Of a DNA stretch of 64,000 nt, positions 55,491 through 64,000 are shown in pieces (the first letter of the stretch is position 1; each line of letters begins with the position of its first letter). The stretch comes from Neisseria yangbaofengii (GTDB taxonomy: Bacteria; Pseudomonadota; Gammaproteobacteria; Burkholderiales; Neisseriaceae). The stretch is from assembly GCF_014898075.1 (NCBI RefSeq), contig NZ_CP062976.1, positions 682,001 to 746,000 of the forward strand. The letters run 5' to 3'. Below the pieces are notes generated by a model. It was not told where the DNA came from. It made no database searches and saw only the letters and a list, made by a program, of their open reading frames with translations. The position numbers were made by a program, and so were the translations under genes.

Positions 55491-56153
55491 TTATTTCACC
55501 CAAGTCACCAATTCATCGAGCGGACGGCGGAATTTGCGGGTGATTTCTTTGGCGCGGTAGCCAAAAGTACATGCCACGGAAACACCCCATTCTTCGGGAG
55601 AGAACAGGCCTTCTTCGACTAAAATGCGGTTGACTTCCTTATAATCCAAGCCTTCTACAGGACAAGAGTCAATGCCGATTAAGGCGGCGCCGGTCATCAT
55701 ATTGGCCAAGGCGATGTAGGTTTGCTTGCCGGTCCAGTCAAACAGGGCGCGTTCGTTGCCGTAGATTTCGATGTCGTGTTTTTGGAAATTTTCATAAATG
55801 GCCACGCTTTTGGCCATTTGCTCGTCGGTCAGGCCGCGTTTTTCCAAACCGGCGCGCAGGAAATCGGAATCATAAGTGGCGTTTTTCTTCGCCAAATACA
55901 CCACCAAATGGCTGCACGCATCCAGTTGACGCGCCATGCCCCAGCTAAACGGCTTCAGTTTTTCGCGCAACCCAGGGCTTTGAATCACCAGAAATTTCCA
56001 CGGCTCTGAGCCGACCGAGCTTGGCGATAAACGCGCCAGTTCCAACAGGTAATTAAAATCTTCATCGCTGATTTTGCGCTCGGCATCATAGTAGCGGCAG
56101 GCAGAGCGGAAGGTGAAAGCGTCTAATACTTGTTCTTTAGTGATACCAAACAT
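55491..56153 (-). CDS. Nitroreductase family NAD(P)H-dependent oxidoreductase (NfsB-like)
   Basis: 220 residues. FMN-binding FTFRSACRYYDAERKISDED near residue 13, LARLSPSSVGSEPWKFLVIQ at about 39-58 and GIDSCPVEGLD near 160 match the NfsB/YfkO-type branch. It reduces nitro compounds or quinones with NAD(P)H. It sits in a run of redox genes (LysR, nitroreductase, OhrR, old yellow enzyme). Confidence 0.9.
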   Translation of the reverse strand: MFGITKEQVLDAFTFRSACRYYDAERKISDEDFNYLLELARLSPSSVGSEPWKFLVIQSPGLREKLKPFSWGMARQLDACSHLVVYLAKKNATYDSDFLRAGLEKRGLTDEQMAKSVAIYENFQKHDIEIYGNERALFDWTGKQTYIALANMMTGAALIGIDSCPVEGLDYKEVNRILVEEGLFSPEEWGVSVACTFGYRAKEITRKFRRPLDELVTWVK

Positions 56154-56251
56154 TTTGATTCCTTTACGGGTTTGGAAGTTGAGAAAATTGTTTTCATTAT
56201 AGACCCATCGGGGCCGTCTGAAAAAGCATCCCGAAAAGATTGATGTAAAGT

Positions 56252-57121
56252 TCAGACGGCTTCAACCTGCCGCCCGACAAATTCCACAAACGCCCGTACA
56301 ATGCTGGAAGGATAACGATGCGACACGTAAATCATCGAAATGTCGTACCGCGGGAAATCGACATCGGCCAATACTTCCGCCAAACCGTGCTGCATCATCA
56401 CCCGATTGGCCGAGTAATCCGCCAATTGACACACCGCCTTGCCCGCGACGGCCATATATTCTAATGCCGAGCTTTCGTTGCAGGCAAATACATAAGGCAC
56501 GAAATGCGCCTGTTTGCCCGCCATTATTTTAAGCGTATTTTCGCCATTGCGCGCCCAACCGGCTACGGGCAAAGCGGCTAATTCGGCCAAGGTTTGCGGT
56601 GTGCCGAATTTGGCCAATAAATCAGGGTGCGCCACCCATTTTGCGCCGACCGACAATACTTTTTTGGCAATAAAATTATCGCCGTGCAATTCGCCCATGC
56701 GGAAGGCCACGTCAATGCCGTCTGCAGTCATATCCAGCACGCGGTCGGTCATGGTGCAATGCACTTGAATCAACGGAAACTGCGCTTGAAATTCCGCAAT
56801 CCATGCCAGCACCGGTGTGCAATCGGGTGGGGCGGAAATGCGTAATAAGCCTTTCAGACGGCCTTGTTCGGCAAACAATACCTGCTCGGCATTGACCAGA
56901 TTATCCATGCTGACATACACCTGCTCATACAGCCGCTGCCCCGCCATGGTCGGCTTAACGCCCGATTTGAAGCGGTCAAACAATTGGATATTCAACGATT
57001 TTTCCAGCTCGCTGATTTGGCGGCTGACGGTGGCAATCGGTACGCCTGATTTTTCCGATGTTTTCGACAAGCTGCCGTCTTGCACAACGGCAACGAATAA
57101 GCGTAGGGCATTGAGGTTCAT
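56252..57121 (-). CDS. LysR-family transcriptional regulator
   Basis: 289 residues with the winged helix LNALRLFVAVVQDGSLSKTS then EKSGVPIATVSRQISELEKS. The effector domain starts near residue 90 (GLLRISAPPDCTPVLAWIAE). Divergent from the nitroreductase at 57226 with a 104-nt gap, so it probably controls that gene. A DUS lies inside near 56853. Confidence 0.92.
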   Translation of the reverse strand: MNLNALRLFVAVVQDGSLSKTSEKSGVPIATVSRQISELEKSLNIQLFDRFKSGVKPTMAGQRLYEQVYVSMDNLVNAEQVLFAEQGRLKGLLRISAPPDCTPVLAWIAEFQAQFPLIQVHCTMTDRVLDMTADGIDVAFRMGELHGDNFIAKKVLSVGAKWVAHPDLLAKFGTPQTLAELAALPVAGWARNGENTLKIMAGKQAHFVPYVFACNESSALEYMAVAGKAVCQLADYSANRVMMQHGLAEVLADVDFPRYDISMIYVSHRYPSSIVRAFVEFVGRQVEAV

Positions 57122-57225
57122 AAAATTTCCGTTTATGGAAGGTGGATTTCCATTTTAGTGGCTTCTTATTTTGTTTTCAATAAAATAAACTGAACGCCAT
57201 TGCATTGTTCAATCAGAGGAACGCC

Positions 57226-57900
57226 ATGTTAGATTTTGAAACCACCGTCAAAACCCGTCAGTCTATCCGTAAATTTCTGCCGACCGAGATGACCGAAGCA
57301 GAAATCAAACAAATCCTTGCCGATGCGCAAAATGCGCCGTCTGCCTGCAATATCCAGCCTTGGTTGGTGCATATTGCTTCGGGTGAAACCTTGCAGCGCT
57401 TGCACAAAATCATCGGTGAGCGTTTCCGCGAGGGCAAATTCAGCCCGGATTTCGAGTTTGACCAAAGCAAATTCACCGGTATTTACGAGCCGCGTTGGCG
57501 CAATCAATACGCCCATGTGTTTACCACCAGCTTCGGTGTGCCGCGTGAAGACAGAGCCGCCCGCCAGCCGGTCATCGAGCAAAACATCACCGGCTACGGC
57601 GCGGCGCACATGGCGTTTCTGTTTATGCCGAGCGTGGATAATCACGATGTCAACATTGCCGCCGATATGGGCATGTATTCGCAAACCTTTTTATTGTCGC
57701 TGACCGCGCGGGGCTTTGGCGGCATTCCGATGCTGTTTTTAGGTCTGTTTGCCGATGATATCCGCCGTGAGTTGGGTGTATCCGATGAGTATAAATTGCT
57801 GCACGGTATTGCCTTCGGCCATCCGGATTGGGACGCGCAACAGAACAAAACCCATTTAGGCCGCGTGCCGGTTGAAGAAAGTGCCGTATTGCATTGGTAA
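57226..57900 (+). CDS. Nitroreductase family protein
   Basis: 224 residues from the ATG at 57226, preceded by AGAGGAACGCC. FETTVKTRQSIRKFLPTEMT is the FMN-phosphate motif; ILADAQNAPSACNIQPWLVH follows, and GGIPMLFLGLFADDIRREL lies later. FMN-dependent NAD(P)H reductase of nitro compounds or enones. Divergent from a LysR gene; ends at a compact DUS hairpin (57908-57931). Confidence 0.92.
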   Translation: MLDFETTVKTRQSIRKFLPTEMTEAEIKQILADAQNAPSACNIQPWLVHIASGETLQRLHKIIGERFREGKFSPDFEFDQSKFTGIYEPRWRNQYAHVFTTSFGVPREDRAARQPVIEQNITGYGAAHMAFLFMPSVDNHDVNIAADMGMYSQTFLLSLTARGFGGIPMLFLGLFADDIRRELGVSDEYKLLHGIAFGHPDWDAQQNKTHLGRVPVEESAVLHW

Positions 57901-57907
57901 GAACCGG

Positions 57908-57931
57908 GCCGTCTGAAAACTTTCAGACGGC
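57908..57931. terminator. DUS-pair hairpin
   Basis: GCCGTCTGAAAACTTTCAGACGGC is a near-perfect short hairpin 7 nt after the nitroreductase stop. Confidence 0.7.
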
Positions 57932-58026
57932 ATTTGTTATGCTCGTTATGGCTGTCTTTGGAAAATTAAATTTTGAACAATATAATTATGTGATAGAATT
58001 GTCTTTATTTAATCCGGAGTACTGCC

Positions 58027-58434
58027 ATGTACGAGCAACTCAAGCTTTCAAACCAATTGTGTTTTCCGCTTTATGCCTTATCCAAAGAAATCACCCGCCG
58101 CTATACGCCTTTTCTGCAAGCGCTGGATTTGACCTATCCGCAATATCTGGTCATGCTGGTGTTGTGGGAACATAGCGAACAAAGTGTGGGCGAGCTGGGT
58201 GAAAAGCTGCATCTAGACAGCGGCACGCTCACACCGCTGCTGAAACGCTTACAAGCCAAAGAATTAGTTGAGCGCACACGCAGCATCGAAGATGAACGCA
58301 GCGTCATTATCCGCCTGACCAACAGCGGCAGAGCCTTGGAGCATCAAGCAGCAGAGATTCCCGCAAAAATGGGCGCATGCCTGAATTTATCGGCCGACGA
58401 AATCGCATTGTTGCGCAAAATTGCGGCGCAATAA
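58027..58434 (+). CDS. MarR-family regulator, OhrR-like
   Basis: 135 residues. KLSNQLCFPLYALSKEITRR places a Cys at residue 12, followed by FPLYA, the redox-sensing site of OhrR repressors. The wing region LHLDSGTLTPLLKRLQAKEL and RSIEDERSVIIRLT follows. It likely responds to organic peroxides and is 105 nt upstream of the old-yellow-enzyme gene, its probable target. No ohr gene is in the window. Confidence 0.88.
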   Translation: MYEQLKLSNQLCFPLYALSKEITRRYTPFLQALDLTYPQYLVMLVLWEHSEQSVGELGEKLHLDSGTLTPLLKRLQAKELVERTRSIEDERSVIIRLTNSGRALEHQAAEIPAKMGACLNLSADEIALLRKIAAQ

Positions 58435-58539
58435 TCTGCTTAATCATCGAAATCGACCCATGGCAAACCATGATTTTATTTTCTAATCATCAAATTGCAA
58501 AATTAAACCGATAATCAATCAACGTAGCACGAGGTATTT

Positions 58540-59667
58540 ATGACTGATTTGTTCGCCCCTTATCCTTTAAACAACGGCATAACCATTAAAAACCGACTGG
58601 TAGTCGCCCCGATGACGCATTTTGCATCCAATCCTGACGGCACATTGAGCGAGCAGGAACAGCGGTTTGTCGGCAACCGCGCCGGCGACATCGGCATGTT
58701 TATCACCGCCGCAACTTTGGTTGCAAAAAACGGCAAAGCGTTTGCCGGTCAGCCTGAAGCCATCGATGAGCGTCATTTGGCAGGTCTGAAACAGCTTGCC
58801 CAAACCTTGCAAAATCAAGGTGCCAAAGCGATTTTGCAGATTCATCACGGCGGCACGCAAGCGGTAAAAGACTTGCTCGGCGGCCAAGCATTGATTGGGC
58901 CATCGGGCCATGAGCCAAGCGGTGCCAAAGCAGCGACGGAAGACGAAGTTTTATCGCTGATTCAAGCTTTCGCCAATGCTGCGGAATTGGCCATTTGGGC
59001 CGGATTTGACGGCGTGGAAATTCATGGCGCCAACGGCTACTTGATTCAGCAGTTTTTCTCGGGCGAATTCAATAAACGCGACGATGCTTGGGGCGGCAGC
59101 CTTGAAAAACGCTTGAAATTCCCATTGGCGGTAGTCGATGCCGTGGTAAAAGTGCGTGAAAAACATCAAAAGCCCGACTTCATCATCGGCTACCGCTTTT
59201 CACCCGAAGAGCCGGGCGAACACGGCTTGACCATGGCCGATACTTTCGCCCTGATTGATGCATTATGCGGCAAACCCTTGCAATATCTGCATATTTCGCT
59301 GTGGGATTTCAGCAAAAAAGCCCGCCGCGGCGCAGACACCAATCTGACCCGTATGGAACTGGTTCACCGACAAATTGCCGGCCGCCTGCCTTTAATCGGC
59401 GTGGGCAACTTGCTCAGCGGTCAGCAAATCCGTGAAGCCTATGCCACAGGTTTTGCAGAATTTATCGCTTTGGGCAAAGCTGTGATGATTAATCCAAACA
59501 TTGGCACACTGCTGAAAAACGGTCAAGATGATCAGATTGTCAGCACGCTCGACCCGCAAAAAGACGACCATTACGGCATTCCGGATATGCTGTGGGGCTT
59601 GTGCCTGAAAGGCGGCCAATGGCTGCCGCCTGTTCAAGGAAAAGATTGGCAACCGGTGGATTTATAA
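58540..59667 (+). CDS. NADH:flavin oxidoreductase, old yellow enzyme family
   Basis: 375 residues, FMN TIM barrel. RLVVAPMTHFASNPDGTLSE, AKAILQIHHGGTQA, FDGVEIHGANGYLIQQFFSG with the HGANGYL substrate motif, and NKRDDAWGGSLEKRLKFPL are clear. Reduces enones or electrophiles with NAD(P)H. It lies after the OhrR-like gene, as in other oxidative-stress units. Confidence 0.92.
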   Translation: MTDLFAPYPLNNGITIKNRLVVAPMTHFASNPDGTLSEQEQRFVGNRAGDIGMFITAATLVAKNGKAFAGQPEAIDERHLAGLKQLAQTLQNQGAKAILQIHHGGTQAVKDLLGGQALIGPSGHEPSGAKAATEDEVLSLIQAFANAAELAIWAGFDGVEIHGANGYLIQQFFSGEFNKRDDAWGGSLEKRLKFPLAVVDAVVKVREKHQKPDFIIGYRFSPEEPGEHGLTMADTFALIDALCGKPLQYLHISLWDFSKKARRGADTNLTRMELVHRQIAGRLPLIGVGNLLSGQQIREAYATGFAEFIALGKAVMINPNIGTLLKNGQDDQIVSTLDPQKDDHYGIPDMLWGLCLKGGQWLPPVQGKDWQPVDL

Positions 59668-59694
59668 GCAGATTTTTGAATTGTATATTTAAAT

Positions 59695-59738
59695 AAAAGG
59701 CCGTCTGAAAGCTGTAACAGGTTTTCAGACGGCCTTTT
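59695..59738. terminator. DUS-pair terminator
   Basis: A 16-bp stem, AAAAGGCCGTCTGAAA with its complement, with T run; ends the OYE transcript. Confidence 0.85.
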
Positions 59739-59767
59739 ATGTGGATTGGCTAAGCCGACGCATAAAA

Positions 59768-59873
59768 TATAGTGAATCCACTTTAAAATAGTACGGCGTT
59801 GGTTCGCCCGGCCGTATTATCTATACTGTCTTCGGCTCACCGCCTTGTCTTATTTTAAAGTGAATCCACTATA
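59768..59873. repeat. Correia-type repeat element (CREE variant), copy 2
   Basis: 106 bp, TATAGTG to CACTATA with ends extended by CACTTTAAAATAG. Inside are GTACGGCGTTGGTTCGCC and ATACTGTCTTCGGCTC, then CGCCTTGTC, all Correia landmarks. It has the same length as the copy at 1226-1331 but lies in the opposite orientation. It is about 105 nt upstream of the alpha/beta hydrolase start. Confidence 0.88.
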
Positions 59874-59977
59874 ACATTTTAAAAATGAAAATATCGTTTT
59901 CAAAAATCGCTATTTATCTGAAGATTTGAAACCCCTTATACTGAAAACCTATTCCATCATTTCCAAAAGGGTATGCA

Positions 59978-60919
59978 ATGAAACACATCATGGAACCGGC
60001 TTTTTTAGCATTGGTATTGGCATTTTCAGCAAATTCTTTGGCCTTGGCGCAAAATGCGCCTGATAACGCCGCACAACAATGGGGTGCCAAACAGACTATT
60101 CAAAAAATCAAAACCCAAGACGGCTTAAATCTGCACTTGGTTAAAAACCATCCGCAGCGAAAAGCTAAAGCCGTTTTGGTGATTTCACACGGTTTGGCCA
60201 GCCATTCCGGCGTATTTAACGATTTTGCACAACGCATGACCGACAACGGTATTGCCGTTTACCGCTTCGATGCACGCGGACACGGCAAATCAGACGGCCG
60301 TGACAGCATTCACATCAACAGCTATTTTGAAATGGTCGAAGATTTGCGCCGTGTAGTGGAAAAAGCCAAAGCCGAAAATCCGAATTTGCCGGTTTTCGTG
60401 ATGGGCCACAGCATGGGCGGCCATATCACCGCCTTATACGGCACCAAATATCCGAAAGGTGCGGACGGCGTGATTTTGGCGGCGGGCGTATTGCGCTACA
60501 ACCAAATGAACTTCGGCTATTTGCCGCGTCCGGAACCGAAAGGCAGCTTTATCAACGGCTTTGAAGCCGCCCATAAAACACTCAATCTGCCCGTACCCGA
60601 CACCGGCGCAGGCTTGTCGTTGCCAAATGATCCTTTAATGCTGGAAAAATTCTCGGTGTCTTTCCCGAACAGCTTTAAAGAAGGGATTCAATATCTGAAA
60701 GACAATGACGACAAATTTGTTGCCCCTGTTTTATTGGTGAGCGGTGATGCCGATTTGTATGTCGTGCCGAAAGACGCCATTCAATTCTATGAAGAAACCA
60801 ATTCAACCGATAAAAGCCTGCGTTTATACAACGGATTAGGGCATATGCTGATGATTGGCGAAGGCGGCGGTGTGGTGGCGGATGATATCGTGCGTTGGAT
60901 TGGCGATCGGGCGAAGTAA
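59978..60919 (+). CDS. Secreted alpha/beta hydrolase (lysophospholipase/monoacylglycerol-lipase-like)
   Basis: 313 residues with a signal peptide (MEPAFLALVLAFSANSLALA then QNAPDN). The hydrolase domain starts near residue 40: VLVISHGLASHSGVFNDFAQ, YRFDARGHGKSDGR, the nucleophile elbow FVMGHSMGGHITALYG near 143, LLVSGDADLYVVPKDAIQFY (Asp) and GLGHMLMIGEG (His). Probably acts on lipids or esters in the periplasm. A DUS-like GGCAAATCAGACGGCC lies within. Confidence 0.9.
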   Translation: MKHIMEPAFLALVLAFSANSLALAQNAPDNAAQQWGAKQTIQKIKTQDGLNLHLVKNHPQRKAKAVLVISHGLASHSGVFNDFAQRMTDNGIAVYRFDARGHGKSDGRDSIHINSYFEMVEDLRRVVEKAKAENPNLPVFVMGHSMGGHITALYGTKYPKGADGVILAAGVLRYNQMNFGYLPRPEPKGSFINGFEAAHKTLNLPVPDTGAGLSLPNDPLMLEKFSVSFPNSFKEGIQYLKDNDDKFVAPVLLVSGDADLYVVPKDAIQFYEETNSTDKSLRLYNGLGHMLMIGEGGGVVADDIVRWIGDRAK

Positions 60920-60997
60920 TTGATTTAAGAGATTGAAAAACACCGTTTCCAAATGAAAACGGTGTTTTTGCTTTTCAGACGGCATGAAAAATCTGTT

Positions 60998-61909
60998 CTA
61001 CACAATCCGCCCAAAATTCATCTCATCATCTTTTAACCGCTGGATATCACGCAGGGGCGGTTCGCCAAACAGTCGGGCGTATTCACGGTTAAACTGGCTC
61101 ACGCTTCCATAGCCTACTTCATAAGCTGCCGTCGTGGCATCAATATTTTGTTTGAACATCAGTCGGCGTGCCTGTTGCAAGCGGAGCTGTTTTTGGTATT
61201 GCAGGGGGCTGACCCCTGTAATTTTTTTAAAATGCTCACGAAACGATGATGCACTCATCGAATGCTCGTTTGCCAGATGGGTGATGTCTATTTTATCGGC
61301 ATAATGTTTGTTGAAATAGGCAATGGTTTTGGCGATTTTTTGTTCTACCGTACCGTTATGGAACAGCCGCCTTAACATCGGCAAATGAGGGCTTGCCAAA
61401 ATTCTAAGGGCGATTTCTTGTTCAATGAGCGGGGCTAGATGGGGCTGTAATGTCGGGTTGTCCAAAAGTTTGACAAGCCGTAACACTGCCCCCAACAGTT
61501 CATCATCAATTTCAAATACCGACAGGCTGTCCGACACGGCTGACGATGTCGTCTGCCAAGCGGTCTGCTCGTCCAATTTACGCAACAGCATAACATCAAG
61601 TTCAATCCGCACACTCAAATAAGGCTTATCGGTACTGGCGTTGAGCACGTTGGAGACCACGGGCAAATCCAGCGTGGTCAAAGCTGATTGCCCTGCCGAT
61701 AAGGTCATGACCGTGTTGCCAAAATTAATGTGCTGACTGCCTTGAACAACCACAAACAGACTAAGCGGATAAATGCACGGCATGGGCTCGGTGCTGTGAT
61801 TTCGCCGGCACAGGGTGATACACGGCAAAGCGGTCTCAAAAAATCCGCCTATAGGCGTGGTGTGTTTGCCAAGACAATCGGCAAGTTCGCCAAACATCGA
61901 TTCCCGCAT
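60998..61909 (-). CDS. AraC-family transcriptional regulator
   Basis: 303 residues: an N-terminal AraC_N-type cupin-like domain (CIYPLSLFVVVQGSQHINFG) and a C-terminal double helix-turn-helix (ITHLANEHSMSASSFREHFK, GVSPLQYQKQLRLQQARRLM, AAYEVGYGSVSQFNREYARL). Members of this branch often control a neighbouring reductase. Here the neighbours downstream in the window are pseudogenes. Confidence 0.92.
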   Translation of the reverse strand: MRESMFGELADCLGKHTTPIGGFFETALPCITLCRRNHSTEPMPCIYPLSLFVVVQGSQHINFGNTVMTLSAGQSALTTLDLPVVSNVLNASTDKPYLSVRIELDVMLLRKLDEQTAWQTTSSAVSDSLSVFEIDDELLGAVLRLVKLLDNPTLQPHLAPLIEQEIALRILASPHLPMLRRLFHNGTVEQKIAKTIAYFNKHYADKIDITHLANEHSMSASSFREHFKKITGVSPLQYQKQLRLQQARRLMFKQNIDATTAAYEVGYGSVSQFNREYARLFGEPPLRDIQRLKDDEMNFGRIV

Positions 61910-62104
61910 GAGATTTCCTTTGATAAATTTGTGCCATTTTATCTAATTTTGTTGTTTTGGGTAAAAAATTCTTTATTTTAGGCAAGCGTAATTTTTGATG
62001 TTTTTTTATGATAACCGGCTTTGTTTTGATTTGTAAGAATTTTATGGCAAGCACATCAGGCAATATCATGCTGTCTGGGGTTTGTTTAATAACAGGTGGT
62101 TAAA

Positions 62105-63424
62105 ATGGCACAAAGCAGTCAATTATTCAGCGTAGTTACGCTCTTGTGGGCGGCGGTTGTCGCTGTTCCGTTATTTATACGATTGGGGCTTGGGGCCCCG
62201 GCCATTTGGTGTCAGGTCTGCTCATCGGGCCTTTTGGTTTAAAACTGTTTAATGATGCACACGCTGCCATTCATTTCGCCGAATTGGGTGTGGTGATGTT
62301 TTTGTTTTCGGTTGGGTTTGAAATGCAACCAAAACACTTGCGGGGATGACGCAAACCCATTTTTGGATTAGGCAGTTTGCAGATTTTTAGTGCCATTATC
62401 GGTCTTACGCTCGTTGGTTTGGCGTATGGTTTTTTTGCAATTTTCTTTTGTTGCCGCATAGGGCTTTGTGTTGATCTCTACCGCCATTGTGATGCAGACG
62501 CTGGCAGAGCGGGGAGGAATGACAAGCGAGCGGGGCAAACGCATTATTGCGGTATTGCTGTTTGAAGATTTGCTGATTGTGCCGTTATTGGCATTGGTGG
62601 CATTTTTGTCGCCCCAAATAAAACAGTCGGATTTACCCGGTTGGCAACAGTTTGGTGTGGCAGTCGGGGCGGTGGCGGTACTGGTGGCGGCAGGCATTTG
62701 GTTGTTAAACCACCTTGTTTCGCCTTATCGCCAAAACCAAAATCCGTGAACTATGACGGCCGTTGCTTTATTTGTAGTGCGTGGCACGCCTGACGGGTTC
62801 TGACACAGAAGAAAGCTTGAACCGTGCGGTGATGGTGGCACAAGATGGGGAATTTGCTTTTATACTGTTTGCGGCGGCGTCAAATCAAGGGCCATCAGTC
62901 AAGAAGTCAATGCCAATATGACAGTGATTGTGGTGTTGTCTATGCTTTTGACACCGCTTGTGATGATAGCTCGTCAAAAATGGCTTGTCCCGCGTTTTGC
63001 CCCGATACAAAAAACCGATGATGTCATTGATGAGAAGCGCAATGTTATCTTGGCCGGACTGGGGTGTTATGGGCAGATTGTGCATCATCTTTTGCGTTCG
63101 GCGGGGTTTAGTGCCGATGTCATCGAACAAAATGAAACCTTGATTAAAGGAATGCAAAAATTGAGTGTAGAAAGCTATTATGGTGATGCAAGTCACCCTG
63201 ATTTGCTTGAAAAAGCAGGCATAGGCACAGCCGATTTGTTGATTTTGGCAATCAATCACCCAAGCCAAGCCGCTCAAATTGCCAAATTTACCCGGCAACG
63301 CAACCCCAATATTCGCATTATTGTCCGTGCTCATGACCGAATCCATACCGTTGAATCGGTGCAGGTTAAAATAACCGCCCAAAGCTCAAAAAGAGTTGAG
63401 TATTGGGCGGTTTTTCGCGTTTGA
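62105..63424 (+). pseudogene. Kef-type potassium/proton antiporter, multiply frameshifted
   Basis: Fragments in three frames rebuild a CPA2 antiporter. The N-terminus is MAQSSQLFSVVTLLWAAVVA, with VSGLLIGPFGLKLFND and VMFLFSVGFEMQPKHLRG then a stop at 62347. PIFGLGSLQIFSAIIGLTLV, TAIVMQTLAERGGMTSERGK, LLFEDLLIVPLLALVAF and ELMTAVALFVV follow in shifted frames. The C-terminal TrkA-N region is NVILAGLGCYGQIVHHLLRS, ESYYGDASHPDLLEKAG. At least four frameshifts, an internal stop and apparent internal deletions (around 62750-62890) make it non-functional. Kef systems protect against electrophiles. Confidence 0.85.
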
Positions 63425-63555
63425 TTGGCGTAATAAATTTATATTTGTTGTTTTAGGCAAAAATTACCTTGCTTTTGGCAAGAAGTTTTGCGGCGGTCTT
63501 TTTATAATACGTTTCATCAAATCAATGTTGCCTTAATCCGTAAAAGGAAACTGCC

Positions 63556-64000
63556 ATGAGCAAAAAAGTCTTAATTATCAACGGCCGTCAATATTGCCCT
63601 GTCTTTGCATAGGTACGCTGGCCCGTTCGTTTATCCAAGCGGCAAATGATGTATTGGCTGGCAAAGACAATGAAGTCAAGCATTCCGGCGTAGAAAACTA
63701 CGATGTTGCCGAAGAGTTGGAAAAATTCCAATGGGCGGATGTGGTTATTTTTCAATTTCCGTCCAATTGGATGGGGCTGGCGTGGAAAGCCAAACGCTAC
63801 CTTGATGATGTGTGGAATGCTGGGCGTGATGTGTGTTTCAGATGGCCGAAGTCGCGGTAACCCCGATATCCAATATGGCGCAGGCGGTTTATTCGCCGGA
63901 AAAAGCCATATGCTTTCGGTAACATTCAATATGCCTAAACTGCTTTGATGACCCCAACCAGTATTTGTTTGCAGGCAAAGGTTTGGATGATTTATTGCTT
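63556..64000 (+). pseudogene. MdaB-like NAD(P)H quinone reductase, frameshifted and cut by the window end
   Basis: Pieces of the flavodoxin-fold MdaB family: MSKKVLIING, then in other frames TLARSFIQAANDVLAGKDNE, NYDVAEELEKFQWADVVIFQ, FPSNWMGLAWKAKRYLDDVW, SDGRSRGNPDIQYGAGG and FDDPNQYLFAGKG-like end. Frameshifts lie near 63605, 63828 and 63928. MdaB/KefF-type quinone reductases commonly accompany Kef antiporters. Both genes of this pair are broken here. Confidence 0.8.

Overview
The window is from a commensal-type Neisseria chromosome. The 12-mer DNA uptake sequence AGGCCGTCTGAA (AG-DUS dialect) or its complement recurs throughout, usually as inverted pairs that act as terminators. Correia-type repeats (CREE), dRS3 repeats, and a pilZ/tatD, adk, pyrF, hldA/hldD, thiC, ccoG, tkt backbone fit the same genus. 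The species cannot be fixed from the sequence alone.

Region by region. 1-15.4 kb is housekeeping: pilZ end, tatD, a DUF333 lipoprotein gene broken by a CREE, a Kbp-like BON-LysM protein, two TauE-like membrane proteins, pssA, xseA, an AT-rich PIN-domain gene, lpxK/Trm112/kdsB, adk, pyrF, hldA, hldD, and thiC behind a TPP riboswitch. 15.4-19.1 kb is a small decayed accessory island: an IS481-like remnant, small membrane proteins, a GHSLGG lipase-like protein that looks cut short, a lipoprotein, an NlpC/P60-like protein and an IS630-family element. 19.2-19.8 kb holds six tRNA genes (Leu-TAA, Cys-GCA and four near-identical Gly-GCC copies), all on the minus strand. 19.9-28.6 kb is core again: pgsA, an HExxH protein, a DUF2062 protein, fixH-ccoG, a MocR regulator, tkt and an aldo/keto reductase.

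28.8-53.9 kb is the most distinctive part: a complete set of genes for protocatechuate 4,5-cleavage. One minus-strand block reads ligJ-ligK-pobA-ligI-ligA-ligB-ligC. A second block reads galD (oxalomesaconate tautomerase), a shikimate/quinate dehydrogenase, an aromatic-acid MFS transporter and a two-domain QuiC-type 3-dehydroshikimate dehydratase, with a divergent LysR gene. Between them lie a second MFS transporter divergent from an FAD oxidoreductase plus TIM-barrel pair, and a ferric-hydroxamate-type uptake locus (fhuC-fhuD-fhuB plus a TonB-dependent receptor). Read together, 4-hydroxybenzoate (PobA) and quinate/shikimate (dehydrogenase plus QuiC) are funnelled to protocatechuate, then via LigAB, LigC, LigI, GalD, LigJ and LigK to pyruvate and oxaloacetate. 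Between the first block and its neighbouring transporter sits a double-glycine-leader peptide gene with an overlapping small membrane protein gene, a likely class II bacteriocin and immunity pair.

54.2-60.9 kb carries a thioesterase, two nitroreductase-family proteins, LysR and OhrR/MarR-type regulators, an old-yellow-enzyme reductase and a secreted alpha/beta hydrolase, with a second CREE. From 61 kb to the end there is an AraC-family regulator, a multiply frameshifted Kef-type antiporter pseudogene and a broken MdaB-like quinone reductase. I saw no intact DUS in this last segment, which fits recent acquisition followed by decay.
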